Assembly (NCBI GenBank): GCA_029565395.1
Contig: JAKQOG010000269.1
Span: 1-44,653 of the forward strand
Length of the DNA stretch: 44,653 nucleotides
Direction of reading: 5' to 3'
DNA from: Candidatus Hydrogenedentota bacterium
GTDB lineage: Bacteria > Hydrogenedentota > Hydrogenedentia > Hydrogenedentales > CAILVY01
The notes under the pieces: model-generated
Told to the model about the DNA's origin: nothing
Databases searched by the model: none
Seen by the model: the letters and a program-made list of their open reading frames with translations, nothing else
Program-made: the position numbers and the translations under genes
Shown here: one piece after another, positions 15,543 to 29,558 of the stretch
How positions within the stretch are numbered: position 1 is the stretch's first letter
Layout of the letters: every line of letters starts with the position of its first letter

Positions 15543-16946
15543 ATGACTCGGTTAATCCTATTAGGAATTTTGCTGGTAATTGGCGGATGGAGTTTCAGCG
15601 AAGAGACAACGGTTGTGGTACATCCTCAGGATACAGGGGCGGCGTTAGTCAATCCAATGATGGGCTGGAAATTGAACTTTTACTCCAACATCCTGACAAA
15701 TTACGGCTCCAAGCTTGAACCTTCCGATACGTTGGACGACTTTCCCGGCTTGTCGTGCATCTACTTACGTTTACCGTGGTCGTATATTGAGCCACAGGAA
15801 GGAGTGTATGACTGGCCGGTAGTGGATGCGCCTGCGCAACGATGGATAGAGAAGGGCCTCCAGGTGGCGTTTCGTTTCAGCGCATCGGAATCCTGGATGC
15901 GCTATGCCACGCCGGAATGGGTGGCGGCCGCAGGCGCCAAGGGACATAATTTCACTGTGGGGAAAGGTGTGGATGAAGGCGGCCCCTTCTGGGAGCCGGA
16001 CTATAATGACCCCATATTCCTGGAAAAACTGGAACATTTCCTGGCGGTTGCCGCAGCCCGGTATGACGGCAATCCGAATGTCGCTTTTGTGGATGTGGGA
16101 TCTTTTGGCGTGTGGGGCGAAGGGCATACGTTTGCAAGCACTCGAATCACCTATCCCGCGGACGTGGTAAAAAAACACCTAGATTTATATGCGCGTCACT
16201 TCAAGAAAACACTGCTGGCGGCCAACGATGATTTCAGTTTTCAGGGGAACAATATTATTGACTATGCTTTTGACAAAGGCATGACATTGCGCGACGACAG
16301 TATTTTGGTTCAACCGCCGCCAAATTCCTATTTTCATGCAGCGATGGCCCAACGGTTCTGGCCGGTGCGCCCGGTAATATTGGAGCATGAACACTATCAA
16401 CCTTCCATCGACAAAGGCGCATGGCATCGCGATATCTTTCTGCGCGCCATTGAGGAGTATCATGCGAGCTATATATGCATTCACTGGTTCCCCCGCGAGT
16501 TTCTGGAAAAAGAACGTACACTAATAGAACAAGTGAATCTCCGGCTTGGGTATCGCCTTCAGCTTCACAAGGCAACCTGGCCCGCTAAAATCCGCTTGAA
16601 CGAACGACTCCACTTCACTTCCGCCTGGGCCAATGCGGGTGTTGCTCCGTGTTATCCCGGAGGGTTCGTGGCCTACACCTTGAAGGATGGCAAAGGCGGC
16701 ATTGTGGCAGTTCTTGTAAATGAATCATTCAACATACAGAGTCTTCCCGTGGGCAGTGCGGGTAAACCCGTTGTGAAAGAAATTGATTCCTCGCATGGTT
16801 TCGCGCCCAATACGTGCCTTGGGGTATTTGATGTCTACATTTCCATCGGGCTTCGCGATGGCACGCCGAAGATCGCCCTTCCCCATGCCGGGGAGGATGG
16901 CCACCGGCGTTACCGCATTGGTACTATGGAAGTGCTTGCGCCTTAG
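15543..16946 (+). CDS. Secreted DUF4832-like glycosidase-fold protein
   Basis: A 467-residue exported protein. The ATG at 15543 follows AAGGGA and opens a signal peptide (MTRLILLGILLVIGGWSFSEE). The body begins with VNPMMGWKLNF and contains LPWSYIEPQEGVYDWP, the pattern of the N-terminal part of GH42-like TIM barrels. DVGSFGVWGEGH holds a candidate catalytic Glu. RPVILEHEHYQPS and the Ig-like C-terminal part (TSAWANAGVAPCYPGG) fit the DUF4832 architecture seen after such barrels. It probably acts on an extracellular or periplasmic sugar; the substrate is unknown. The following LacI-type regulator may control it or a linked sugar locus. Confidence 0.65.
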   Translation: MTRLILLGILLVIGGWSFSEETTVVVHPQDTGAALVNPMMGWKLNFYSNILTNYGSKLEPSDTLDDFPGLSCIYLRLPWSYIEPQEGVYDWPVVDAPAQRWIEKGLQVAFRFSASESWMRYATPEWVAAAGAKGHNFTVGKGVDEGGPFWEPDYNDPIFLEKLEHFLAVAAARYDGNPNVAFVDVGSFGVWGEGHTFASTRITYPADVVKKHLDLYARHFKKTLLAANDDFSFQGNNIIDYAFDKGMTLRDDSILVQPPPNSYFHAAMAQRFWPVRPVILEHEHYQPSIDKGAWHRDIFLRAIEEYHASYICIHWFPREFLEKERTLIEQVNLRLGYRLQLHKATWPAKIRLNERLHFTSAWANAGVAPCYPGGFVAYTLKDGKGGIVAVLVNESFNIQSLPVGSAGKPVVKEIDSSHGFAPNTCLGVFDVYISIGLRDGTPKIALPHAGEDGHRRYRIGTMEVLAP

Positions 16947-17065
16947 TCCTTTAAATCATGTTAGAAACAGGGGAAACACAATCTTGAGAGATCGGAAAGT
17001 TTCCCGAATTTCCCGAATGTACGGGCATTGCTGTATGGTATGCCTGCGTGCTATACGTATTACAA

Positions 17066-17253
17066 AATGTATTGTACGCACACATATGTATTCATTTTTT
17101 ACTAAATATCATGGGTTGATACATTACAGCGAGTGAATTACACATGGTGTCAGGTATCAAAAAACATTTAATATGATATTGAAAATGAAGATTGACTTTG
17201 CCGTATATTCCTGTTACTATTTTTGAAAGTGCCTGGATGCAATGTATTACATT
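17066..17253. promoter_or_regulatory. Promoter and repeated ATGTATT boxes before the LacI-type gene
   Basis: The 321-base gap 16947-17267 is AT-rich. TTGACT (17192-17197) and TACTAT (17215-17220) with a 17-base spacer form a good promoter for the regulator. AATGTATTACATT (17241-17253) is a near-perfect palindrome just after the expected transcript start. Similar boxes occur at 17066-17073 (AATGTATT), 17086-17092 (ATGTATT) and, inverted, at 17119-17125 (ATACATT). They may be binding sites of the regulator itself. They lack the central CG of classical LacI operators. Confidence 0.4.
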
Positions 17254-17267
17254 AAGCGGAATATATT

Positions 17268-18353
17268 ATGAAACCAACAAAAGTTCCCAAAAGACCTCCG
17301 ACATTAAAAGATGTAGCCCTTGTGGCGGGTGTATCGCCCAATACGGTCAGCGTGATTTTGAATCAACGTCCACGGGCGAAGGATTACTCCGAGAAGACGC
17401 GTGAGACGGTGTGGGCGGCGGCCAAACAGTTGGGGTATATGCCCAATCCTTTGGCGCAGGTATTGAAGCGGAAGCACAGTAATCTGGTGGGTTTGGCGGT
17501 ATTTACCCGGGAGAGTTGTTATTACTTGGCGACCCTTCAATCAGCGGATGAGACGATTCAGGCGGCTGGATTCCAGACGATTACGGCGGATATGGGGCAC
17601 AATCAGGAGCGGCTTCGGGAAGCGTTGAATACCTTGACGGCGTGGCGGGTGGAGGGGGTTCTGGCAATTCTGGGGGGGCATACCTTTGATCGGACGCCGC
17701 TGTTTGAGTTGCAGGAATCCGGGATACCGGTGGTGATGATAGGTCCGCAGGTGGCGGGACAGGCGCTGCCCTGCGTAAATGTGGACAACCGGCAAGCGGG
17801 GGAAGCGATTGCGCATCATCTTATCGGTTTGGGACACCGTACGATAGCCGTGATGGCGGGGGATCACCAGCATGATTGTTCCGCGGGGCGCATAGAAGGG
17901 ATGAGGAATGTTCTGAAGGGAGAAGGGATAACGCTGGGGGAAGAATCCATTGTCTGGGCGCGGGATTGCCGGTTTGAGGTATCGACGGGGTATCATGCCA
18001 TTGATCAAATACTTGAAATGAATCCACGCCCCACGGCGGTGATGAGTATAAATGATGAAATGGCGCTGGGCGCCATGAGCAGGGCCCGGGAACTGGGCGT
18101 GAAAATTCCTGGGGATCTATCGATAACAGGATTTGACGATGCCTTTATCGGGGATTCCTCTTTTCCGGAGAACCGCCTTGGGATGCACACCGTGCCCCCA
18201 TTAACAACAATGCGCCTGCCATTGCGCTCGATGGGCCGGGAAGCGGCGCATCTGCTTGTTCAACTGATTCATGGGGAGCTTCATTCGGCCCCCCCCTACC
18301 CAATCCGCCTTCCAGCGGAACTTATCGTACGCGGCTCGGTGGGTCCGGCATAA
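17268..18353 (+). CDS. LacI-family transcriptional regulator
   Basis: A 361-residue regulator. The helix-turn-helix and hinge are at residues 12-60 (TLKDVALVAGVSPNTVSVIL, then LGYMPNPLAQVLKR). The periplasmic-binding-protein-like effector domain follows: VEGVLAILGG, GIPVVMIG, CVNVDNRQAGEAIAHHLIGL, GHRTIAVMAGDHQHDCSAGR, SINDEMALGAM and SITGFDDAFIG. The effector is probably a sugar. Length and domain order are normal. It stands alone on its strand, 321 bases after the DUF4832-like gene, behind its own likely promoter. Confidence 0.93.
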   Translation: MKPTKVPKRPPTLKDVALVAGVSPNTVSVILNQRPRAKDYSEKTRETVWAAAKQLGYMPNPLAQVLKRKHSNLVGLAVFTRESCYYLATLQSADETIQAAGFQTITADMGHNQERLREALNTLTAWRVEGVLAILGGHTFDRTPLFELQESGIPVVMIGPQVAGQALPCVNVDNRQAGEAIAHHLIGLGHRTIAVMAGDHQHDCSAGRIEGMRNVLKGEGITLGEESIVWARDCRFEVSTGYHAIDQILEMNPRPTAVMSINDEMALGAMSRARELGVKIPGDLSITGFDDAFIGDSSFPENRLGMHTVPPLTTMRLPLRSMGREAAHLLVQLIHGELHSAPPYPIRLPAELIVRGSVGPA

Positions 18354-18492
18354 CATTCCTTCTTTCCTTCCTCTGCCCTCTGCTTTTCCATGAATCCCTC
18401 TGGTTTCCAGTGGACAAGGCCCCCTATTGAACGTTACTATTATATACATGAAGAAAATGGAATAGATGTCCACAGCTACACAAGGAGATCTT

Positions 18493-19140
18493 ATGAAGAA
18501 TTTTGGTCCGTGCATAGTATCGTTGGGAGTGTTCATAGTTTTGTTGATGCAACCGGGATGCATTCCATCGAGTCCGGAAAAACAAAATACGGCACATGAT
18601 GCAACTGCGTCTTTAGACAAGAATCTGACTCCCCCTGCCCCAAGCCAATCTCCAGCAGTTGATGCAGAAAAGATAGAAGGGGCGGCATTCAAGAATGGGA
18701 ACTTACAAGCATCTGGGAAACCCGGACAGTCTGGCAGTCTTAATTTAAAAATGGATTCCTCTTGGGGAAAGGATGACGTCGGGGTAAAAGTGGAAAAGTT
18801 AGACAATGGAGCGGGATATAAGTTCCATGGCAGTTTTGGGCTTGAAGGCACAATTATTCAACCCAATCCGGAATCCAATCAATGGACGCTATCCGGCGAG
18901 TTTTCCTTCCCTGGTCCAGGGTATGAAGTTGGGGAACCCTATTACAGTCCTTTGAGCACACCGGTCCCCACCCAGAATGGGGTTGTGATGAATCAGCAGA
19001 GTGATGTCATCATAATCACCCTTCCGATAAAACGTTCCGCACAAGCAGGAACAGCCTCTACACCGCAAAAAGCGCCGGTTGTCCTGCAGCTTGAAGGGCC
19101 GAAAAATGCCATGTTTACCATCTTGCTGTCAATGAGCTAA
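18493..19140 (+). CDS. Putative lipoprotein
   Basis: A 215-residue protein of unknown function. The ATG at 18493 is set by AAGGAG seven bases upstream; a start 27 bases earlier lacks one. The N-terminus is a lipoprotein signal (IVSLGVFIVLLMQPGC) with the Cys at the end of the lipobox, then a Ser/Pro/Thr-rich linker. The remaining sequence is beta-rich, with HGSFGLEGTIIQPNPESNQW and LSGEFSFPGPGYEVGEPYYS. It ends three bases before the rsmA start, so the two may be co-transcribed. No family recognised. Confidence 0.6.
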   Translation: MKNFGPCIVSLGVFIVLLMQPGCIPSSPEKQNTAHDATASLDKNLTPPAPSQSPAVDAEKIEGAAFKNGNLQASGKPGQSGSLNLKMDSSWGKDDVGVKVEKLDNGAGYKFHGSFGLEGTIIQPNPESNQWTLSGEFSFPGPGYEVGEPYYSPLSTPVPTQNGVVMNQQSDVIIITLPIKRSAQAGTASTPQKAPVVLQLEGPKNAMFTILLSMS

Positions 19141-19143
19141 GCC

Positions 19144-20010
19144 GTGGTGGAACCGCTCAGCACATCGCCAGAAACGTTGCGGGAACGTTGCGCCCGCTAT
19201 GGCATTCGGTTCAAGAAGTCCCTGGGGCAAAATTTACTGTTGGATGACAACATTAACCGGATCATGATGGAATCGGCAGGAATCACCGGTGAAGACGATG
19301 TAGTAGAAGTAGGGGCTGGTCTGGGCGCACTTACCCGCCGTTTGGCGGCACATGCGCGGCGGGTATTGGCCGTAGAGATTGATGCATCGTTTATGCCGTG
19401 TTTGCAGGATCAATTTGGCGGCATGAATCATGTCACGCTTTTTCGAGGGGATATTCTTAATCACAGTCTGCGGGATTTGGCAGGAACACATTTTCCTTCG
19501 TCAACACGCCTAAAAATGGTGTCCAATCTGCCCTATTATATAACGACTCCGGTTCTGTATCACTTCCTGGAAGCGCCTGTATATTTCTCGGATTTGGCGG
19601 TCATGGTGCAAACGGAGGTTGGAGAACGCCTAGTGGCGGAGGTAAATTCTGACGGGTATGGCGTATTGACGGTGGCGGCGCGGATCCGGGCGGAGGTATC
19701 CGTTATTCACAGGGTACCGGCATCCTGCTTTGTACCGCGTCCGAAAGTGGAGAGCTGTATTATTCATTTTCAATGCCGTATGGTGGATTGGGTGGAAACA
19801 TCGTTTATGATGAAGGTTGTCCGGGCCGCTTTTGCACAACGGCGGAAAACATTGCATAATTCACTGGTGAAATCCGGCTCCTTCGGTGCACCGCGGACGG
19901 CGATAACGGCGGCGTTTGCCGTAGCAGGCATCGATCCCGGGCGGCGTCCACAGACGCTCACGATAGAGGAGTTTTCCCGGCTCGCCGGAGAGATCCGTGC
20001 ACGCCTATAA
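19144..20010 (+). CDS. rsmA: 16S rRNA (adenine1518/1519-N6)-dimethyltransferase
   Basis: A 288-residue KsgA/RsmA enzyme that dimethylates two adjacent adenines near the 3' end of 16S rRNA during small-subunit assembly. Motifs: KKSLGQNLLLDDNINRIM at the N-terminus, the SAM loop VVEVGAGLGALTRRLA, and the catalytic NLPYYITTPVLYHFLE. Later come PRPKVESCIIHF, the region following the active site, and FAQRRKTLHNSL. The start is GTG at 19144. The 3' end is followed 22 bases later by a kinase gene on the same strand. Confidence 0.95.
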   Translation: MVEPLSTSPETLRERCARYGIRFKKSLGQNLLLDDNINRIMMESAGITGEDDVVEVGAGLGALTRRLAAHARRVLAVEIDASFMPCLQDQFGGMNHVTLFRGDILNHSLRDLAGTHFPSSTRLKMVSNLPYYITTPVLYHFLEAPVYFSDLAVMVQTEVGERLVAEVNSDGYGVLTVAARIRAEVSVIHRVPASCFVPRPKVESCIIHFQCRMVDWVETSFMMKVVRAAFAQRRKTLHNSLVKSGSFGAPRTAITAAFAVAGIDPGRRPQTLTIEEFSRLAGEIRARL

Positions 20011-20032
20011 TGTAGCGGATGGAGGATGGTTT

Positions 20033-21088
20033 ATGGCACAGCCTTCTGAATCAATTGGATTACCCGAAAGCCTTTATGAACAAATCATAATGAGCCTGGC
20101 CAGTGGTGTTATCGCCGTAGACAAAGAGGGAGTGATCGTCATAACGAATCCGGCAGCACGAATGCAGTTGGGGGCGCCGGAAGATTTATTGTATGCAGGG
20201 GCGAAATTGGACACCCTTCCCGGGTTTTCCCATTTTGGAACGTTGTTGGAGGAAATCAAAACAAACGGCCGGCCCATGGCGCGCCGGGAAGTGTCGCTGG
20301 ATACCGCTGCGGGCCTGAAAACCGTCGGTATGTCAGCCTATCCTCTCCAAGGCCCGGAAGAGTTTAATGGCGCGATATTTCTATTTATGGATTTGAGCGA
20401 AATCCGGCGTTTGGAACAGGCAGCGGAATTGAATCGTCAATTAGCGCAAGTAGGAGAACTGACCGCAGGGATTGTGCATGAACTGCGCAATCCAGTCAGC
20501 GTAATCAGCGGCATGGCGGAATTGCTCGTACGTCAATTAGGGGAAGCATCGCCGCTTCAGCGCCGAGCGTTTGCCATTGTAAAAGAAGCCGCGCAGGTGG
20601 AACAGCTTATCGGGCAATTCCTAAGCTTTTCACGTCCATTCGAGATAGAGAAAACGCGGTGTTCCGCGGAGGAAGTAGTGGATCGGGCACGCCAACTCTG
20701 CCAAAAGCTTGCCCATGACAAAGGCGTAACCATTGAAACGGCCGTATCGGCGGCATGTGGACGCCTGGAACTTGACTCTGGGAAGATTGCCCAGGCCTTG
20801 GCGAACCTGTTAAGAAACGGCATAGAAGTTTCTCCCCCTGGAAGGCCGGTGCTTTTAGCGGCGCGCGAAGGGAGCGGTGAGGTGGTGTTTTGCGTGCAGG
20901 ATTCCGGAAGGGGGATTCATCTGAAACCAGGGGAAGATCCCTTCACGCCTTTTTTTTCCCGGAAGGAAGGAGGCACCGGCTTAGGGCTTTCCATCGTGCA
21001 TCGGATTGTCACGGCGCATCGCGGAAGGATACAGTATAAAAATGTAGAATCATCAGGGGCATTGTTTGAAATTCACATTCCGCAATAG
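20033..21088 (+). CDS. PAS-domain sensor histidine kinase, NtrB-like
   Basis: A 351-residue soluble kinase. The ATG at 20033 follows GGAGGA; an upstream GTG inside rsmA is less likely. A PAS domain covers residues about 12-125 (IIMSLASGVIAVDKEGVIVI, then AIFLFMDLSEIRRLE). His149 lies in the dimerisation motif AGIVHELRNPVSVISGMAEL. The ATP-binding domain has NLLRNGIEVSPPG (N box), DSGRGI and GGTGLGLSIVHRI. There are no membrane helices, so it should sense a cytoplasmic signal. NtrB-like kinases usually pair with an NtrC-type activator, but none is encoded nearby. Confidence 0.88.
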   Translation: MAQPSESIGLPESLYEQIIMSLASGVIAVDKEGVIVITNPAARMQLGAPEDLLYAGAKLDTLPGFSHFGTLLEEIKTNGRPMARREVSLDTAAGLKTVGMSAYPLQGPEEFNGAIFLFMDLSEIRRLEQAAELNRQLAQVGELTAGIVHELRNPVSVISGMAELLVRQLGEASPLQRRAFAIVKEAAQVEQLIGQFLSFSRPFEIEKTRCSAEEVVDRARQLCQKLAHDKGVTIETAVSAACGRLELDSGKIAQALANLLRNGIEVSPPGRPVLLAAREGSGEVVFCVQDSGRGIHLKPGEDPFTPFFSRKEGGTGLGLSIVHRIVTAHRGRIQYKNVESSGALFEIHIPQ

Positions 21089-21142
21089 CGGGGTGGTTTT
21101 TCTGGGGCTGCCAACGATCAAATCGAATTAAGGAGAATACCC

Positions 21143-21634
21143 ATGGATGCAATTGAGGCGCTAACGACGCGGCGGTCGGTGCGGATTTATGAATCCAAGC
21201 CCGTTCCGGAGTCGTTGCTGGAAACGATGGTGGATTGCGGGCGGCTTGCCGCCACGGCGCGTAATGCGCAGGTGTGGGAATTTGTCGTGGTAACCACGGC
21301 AGAAGGACGGAGTCAGATAGCCGAGGCCGCGGATCACGGAAAGTTTATAGCAAATGCCGGCGCATGTATTGCCGTTTTCTGCCGGGAATCTGATTATTAT
21401 CTTGAGGACGGATGCGCAGCGACGCAGAACATGCTTGTAGCCGCACGCGCCTTGGGATTGGGCACATGCTGGGTTGCGGGGGACAAAAAGGCGTATGCGG
21501 AGAAAGTTCGGACGATCCTGAGCGTCCCCGCCGGATATAACCTGGTGAGTCTGATAGCCGTGGGATATCCTGCCCAGGTTCCCATTCCCATCAAGCGCGA
21601 ACTTCAGGAAGTGCTTCATTGGGAGCGCTATTGA
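21143..21634 (+). CDS. Nitroreductase-family FMN oxidoreductase
   Basis: A 163-residue flavoprotein of the nitroreductase fold. MDAIEALTTRRSVRIYESKP is the N-terminal FMN-binding helix. AATARNAQVWEFVVVT and CAATQNMLVAARALGLGTCW are the other conserved parts. AAGGAG lies just before the ATG. This short form is common in anaerobes and reduces nitro or quinone-like compounds or acts as an NAD(P)H-dependent reductase; the true substrate is unknown. It is 54 bases after the kinase gene. Confidence 0.85.
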   Translation: MDAIEALTTRRSVRIYESKPVPESLLETMVDCGRLAATARNAQVWEFVVVTTAEGRSQIAEAADHGKFIANAGACIAVFCRESDYYLEDGCAATQNMLVAARALGLGTCWVAGDKKAYAEKVRTILSVPAGYNLVSLIAVGYPAQVPIPIKRELQEVLHWERY

Positions 21635-21799
21635 GAAAATTTTACAATCCGGTCTTTGCTAAAAGATGCTGGTCAACGAAAAACAGTTAAGGTTATAATT
21701 GACATAGAATGTGGAGTGTGTAATCCTGTCCGTAAACTGATGTGGACAAACAAAACGATGTTGCCGTTACATAAACGATTTCATAAAGGAAGTTTCATT

Positions 21800-26866
<5,067 letters not shown>

Positions 26867-26881
26867 AGCGCAATCCACTTC

Positions 26882-28333
26882 TCATTTTAGTGATGTATTC
26901 GATTGGTGTTTTGGATTGGGTGGGGGCATAGTGGCATCTACGCTTTTACGCCATTCGACGAGCTTTTTATGCAACGCTTGAACACGCTGGGGTTCGCTGG
27001 AGAGAAGATTTCTGGTTTCACCGATATCATTGTCCAGGTTGTAAAGTTCAAGACTGCCATCTTCGTAATTCTCAATAAGTTTCCATGAACCTGACCGCAC
27101 TGCGCCGCTGGGGCGTCCGCCCTGATTGGCGAAATGAGGATAGTGCCAGTAAATCGCATCACGGTCCAGAGAGGATTTGCCATGTAAAAGCCCCATGATA
27201 TTGCGTCCATCAATAGGCCCGGCCGGATTGGTTGGGGCCGGATCCAGGCCGGCGGCGGAACATAGAGTGGGAAAGAAATCGATACTGCACACGGGCGTAG
27301 TACAAACTGATCCTGGTTTCACAATGCCCGGCCATCGGACAATAAGGGGTTCTCTGATACCGCCTTCATAGAGATAGCCTTTTCCGGCGCGCAAGGGATA
27401 ATTCGTGGTGGCTGGGGTGAGGGGGCCTTCTTTCACGGAGAGGCCCCCGTTATCGGAGAAAAAAACCACGAGCGTATTGTCATCAAGACCATTTCGGTGC
27501 AACGTGTCCAGAACCTTCCCCACGCTCTCATCCACGGATTCCACCATGGCGGCGTAATGCGGATTATTTTGTTGTCCAGGTTCAGGAGGGTGGGTTTTCA
27601 ATTTGGCTTCGTATTTTGCTATTTTTCCCGCTTTTGCGTCGAGGGGGATATGCACGGAGTAATGGGCAAGATAGAGGAAAAAGGGGCGATCCCGATGCGC
27701 ATCGATGAACGCGCAGGCCTCCTCGGTCAGGCGGTCGGCCAAGTAATCACCATCTGCCCTGCCGGTAAAGGAGGGATTGCCTTTCCAATCAGGCCACAAA
27801 TGGCCTTTCACACCGCCGCCTGCATTGATAGTAACGACCGTGTCGAAACCCTGATTTTCCGGCTTGAACTGACCACCACCCAGGTGCCATTTACCCACGA
27901 GGGCGGTGGTGTATCCCGCACCGCGCAACGCCTCAGCAATGGTGACTTCTTCCAGGTTCATTTGATCGGCATAGGGTGCAGTAAGCACCGGTGAGTCTTC
28001 AGGACTGCGTACACCCTTGAGGAAATTGGTCAGTTTCAGGCGCGCGGGATATTTTCCCGACATGATGCTGGCGCGGGTGGGTGAACAAACCGGGCAGGCC
28101 GCATACCCCTGGGTAAACCGCATGCCTTCGGCGGCAAGGCGATCAATGTTTGGGGTTTCGTGGAACACACTTCCAAAACATCCGGCGTCGGCATAACCCA
28201 TATCATCGATAAGAATAAACACGATGTTGGGTTTGCGCGTGGTTGCAGAGGAAAACGTTTTGCACCCCGGCAGTGATCCTGCCATACCAAGAGCCCCTAC
28301 ACCCATATATTCCAAAAAAGTGCGGCGGTTCAT
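26882..28333 (-). CDS. Secreted Cys-type sulfatase
   Basis: A 483-residue type I sulfatase. The start at ATG 28333 follows AAGGA and opens a Tat-type signal, MNRRTFLEYMGVGALGMAG, ending in a lipobox-like LPGC (Cys24), so a membrane-anchored periplasmic or surface enzyme is likely. Catalytic features: metal-binding IDDMG (Asp43-44), the nucleophile Cys83 in CSPTRAS (to be converted to formylglycine), GKWHLGG, and FFSDNGG. It hydrolyses sulfate esters, probably of a polysaccharide. The gene faces the mosaic SUMF1 protein (16-base gap between stops) and lies 16 bases after its upstream partner at 28350, forming an operon. Confidence 0.93.
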   Translation of the reverse strand: MNRRTFLEYMGVGALGMAGSLPGCKTFSSATTRKPNIVFILIDDMGYADAGCFGSVFHETPNIDRLAAEGMRFTQGYAACPVCSPTRASIMSGKYPARLKLTNFLKGVRSPEDSPVLTAPYADQMNLEEVTIAEALRGAGYTTALVGKWHLGGGQFKPENQGFDTVVTINAGGGVKGHLWPDWKGNPSFTGRADGDYLADRLTEEACAFIDAHRDRPFFLYLAHYSVHIPLDAKAGKIAKYEAKLKTHPPEPGQQNNPHYAAMVESVDESVGKVLDTLHRNGLDDNTLVVFFSDNGGLSVKEGPLTPATTNYPLRAGKGYLYEGGIREPLIVRWPGIVKPGSVCTTPVCSIDFFPTLCSAAGLDPAPTNPAGPIDGRNIMGLLHGKSSLDRDAIYWHYPHFANQGGRPSGAVRSGSWKLIENYEDGSLELYNLDNDIGETRNLLSSEPQRVQALHKKLVEWRKSVDATMPPPNPKHQSNTSLK

Positions 28334-28349
28334 TCTCTGTTTCCTTTCT

Positions 28350-29309
28350 TTATGCGCGCCAGGGCCGATCACGATCCAGAAGTGCATTGAGTGTTTTACA
28401 GGCGATGTTGGCATCTTGGGCAACCTGGAAATCAAACATGCCTACACAGATAAAATCGGCCCCATTTTCAAATGCATAAGTGAATCCTTCTTCGGGCGGG
28501 ATAGCCCCTGCGCCCAAAACTTTGAAGGCTATCCAGGGCTTTTCTACCGTTTTCATGAATTCCAGGGTCTGCTGTGGTGTTTCCTCCCATACACTGTCAT
28601 GACGTTCTGCAGGACCTGCCGACCAATAACTCTTGCTGTTGAATGTTTTCATGTAAAAGTCCGGCTGGAGACCGGCCTTTTCAGAAGCAATAACAACGTC
28701 TATCATGTGGGCGCCTATCCCGGCCACGGCGCCGCGTTTCTTGATATGCTCAACCACAACACCCAGTTGTTCCACCATGCCTTCCCTGAAAAACCGGTCG
28801 CCGGTTTCTCCCTGGATATACACGCCCAATGCGCCATTATCAATGGCGGCATCAGCGTCAGTGGTCAAGTCGTTTTTGGTGGGCTTGATCTGCGCAATCC
28901 ATTGGATGCGCCCATTTCTCTCTTTGCGATACCGTTTGAGAATGCGAAGGGTATGTTCATCCAGGCGCAAAATAGCTGTATTAATCCCGTTTGATTCACA
29001 CTTTTGAAGGGTTTCCATGACTCTGTCATCGGTAAAGTAGTTTTTCAAGAGGGCGGAGACATACAGCAGGTCGCGGCTGTGGGCATGTCCGCTAATTAAA
29101 TTACCGCCACAGATAAGCCTGCTGATGGAAAGGTTTTTGATTTTGCCTGCAGGCATGCTGCTCGGCATAATGGCAGGTTCCGGTGCAGATGAATCGTCCT
29201 TGCTTTTCGCCAACAATATCCTCTCTTCAAATCCAAAAGTCATTGTGGCGCCGGTAGCGCCTGCAAGTGACGTCTTTAAAAAGGCCCGGCGGTCAACATT
29301 GTTCTTCAT
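28350..29309 (-). CDS. Tat-exported TIM-barrel-like protein, function unknown
   Basis: A 319-residue protein with a twin-arginine signal (VDRRAFLKTSLAGATGATMT). The mature part looks like a TIM barrel: SRLICGGNLISGHAHSRDLL, KCESNGINTAILRLDEHT, GALGVYIQGETGDRF, GAVAGIGAHMIDVVIA, IAFKVLGAGAIPPEEGF and ENGADFICVGMFDFQVAQD. The GGN start and overall order recall aldo/keto-reductase-like or aldolase-like exported proteins. It is the first gene of an operon with the sulfatase, so it may act on the same glycan or on a product. The 249-base gap to aroG carries the divergent control regions. Confidence 0.55.
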   Translation of the reverse strand: MKNNVDRRAFLKTSLAGATGATMTFGFEERILLAKSKDDSSAPEPAIMPSSMPAGKIKNLSISRLICGGNLISGHAHSRDLLYVSALLKNYFTDDRVMETLQKCESNGINTAILRLDEHTLRILKRYRKERNGRIQWIAQIKPTKNDLTTDADAAIDNGALGVYIQGETGDRFFREGMVEQLGVVVEHIKKRGAVAGIGAHMIDVVIASEKAGLQPDFYMKTFNSKSYWSAGPAERHDSVWEETPQQTLEFMKTVEKPWIAFKVLGAGAIPPEEGFTYAFENGADFICVGMFDFQVAQDANIACKTLNALLDRDRPWRA

Positions 29310-29510
29310 GGCTATAGTACCTCATGCATGCGCATTCCTGACTGCGACAGAGAGCACTATACAAAGTGTCAGCATTTCATTCAACCGTGCCGTAAAAACA
29401 CTGATCGTGGCTTCGCGTTCTCTTTCTTTACTCCGGTATCCTCCGCAGAAGCGCCGGGCGGTACCGTGAAACAATACCCGCCTTTCAGGCACGTAAAGCC
29501 GTGGATATGC

Positions 29511-29516
29511 TATAAT
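29511..29516 (+). promoter_or_regulatory. Probable -10 box of the DAHP synthase gene
   Basis: TATAAT lies 43 bases upstream of the aroG ATG. No convincing -35 hexamer was found at the usual distance, so the promoter may depend on an activator or be weak. No leader peptide or attenuator was recognised in the gap. Confidence 0.4.
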
Positions 29517-29558
29517 TATTTCTTATTGTCCGCACATAACAACTTAGTTGGTATTTAC

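Noticed and set aside
28224..28994. A 256-codon plus-strand frame
   Set aside because: It lies antisense to the sulfatase and its Tat partner, both with clear signals and motifs.
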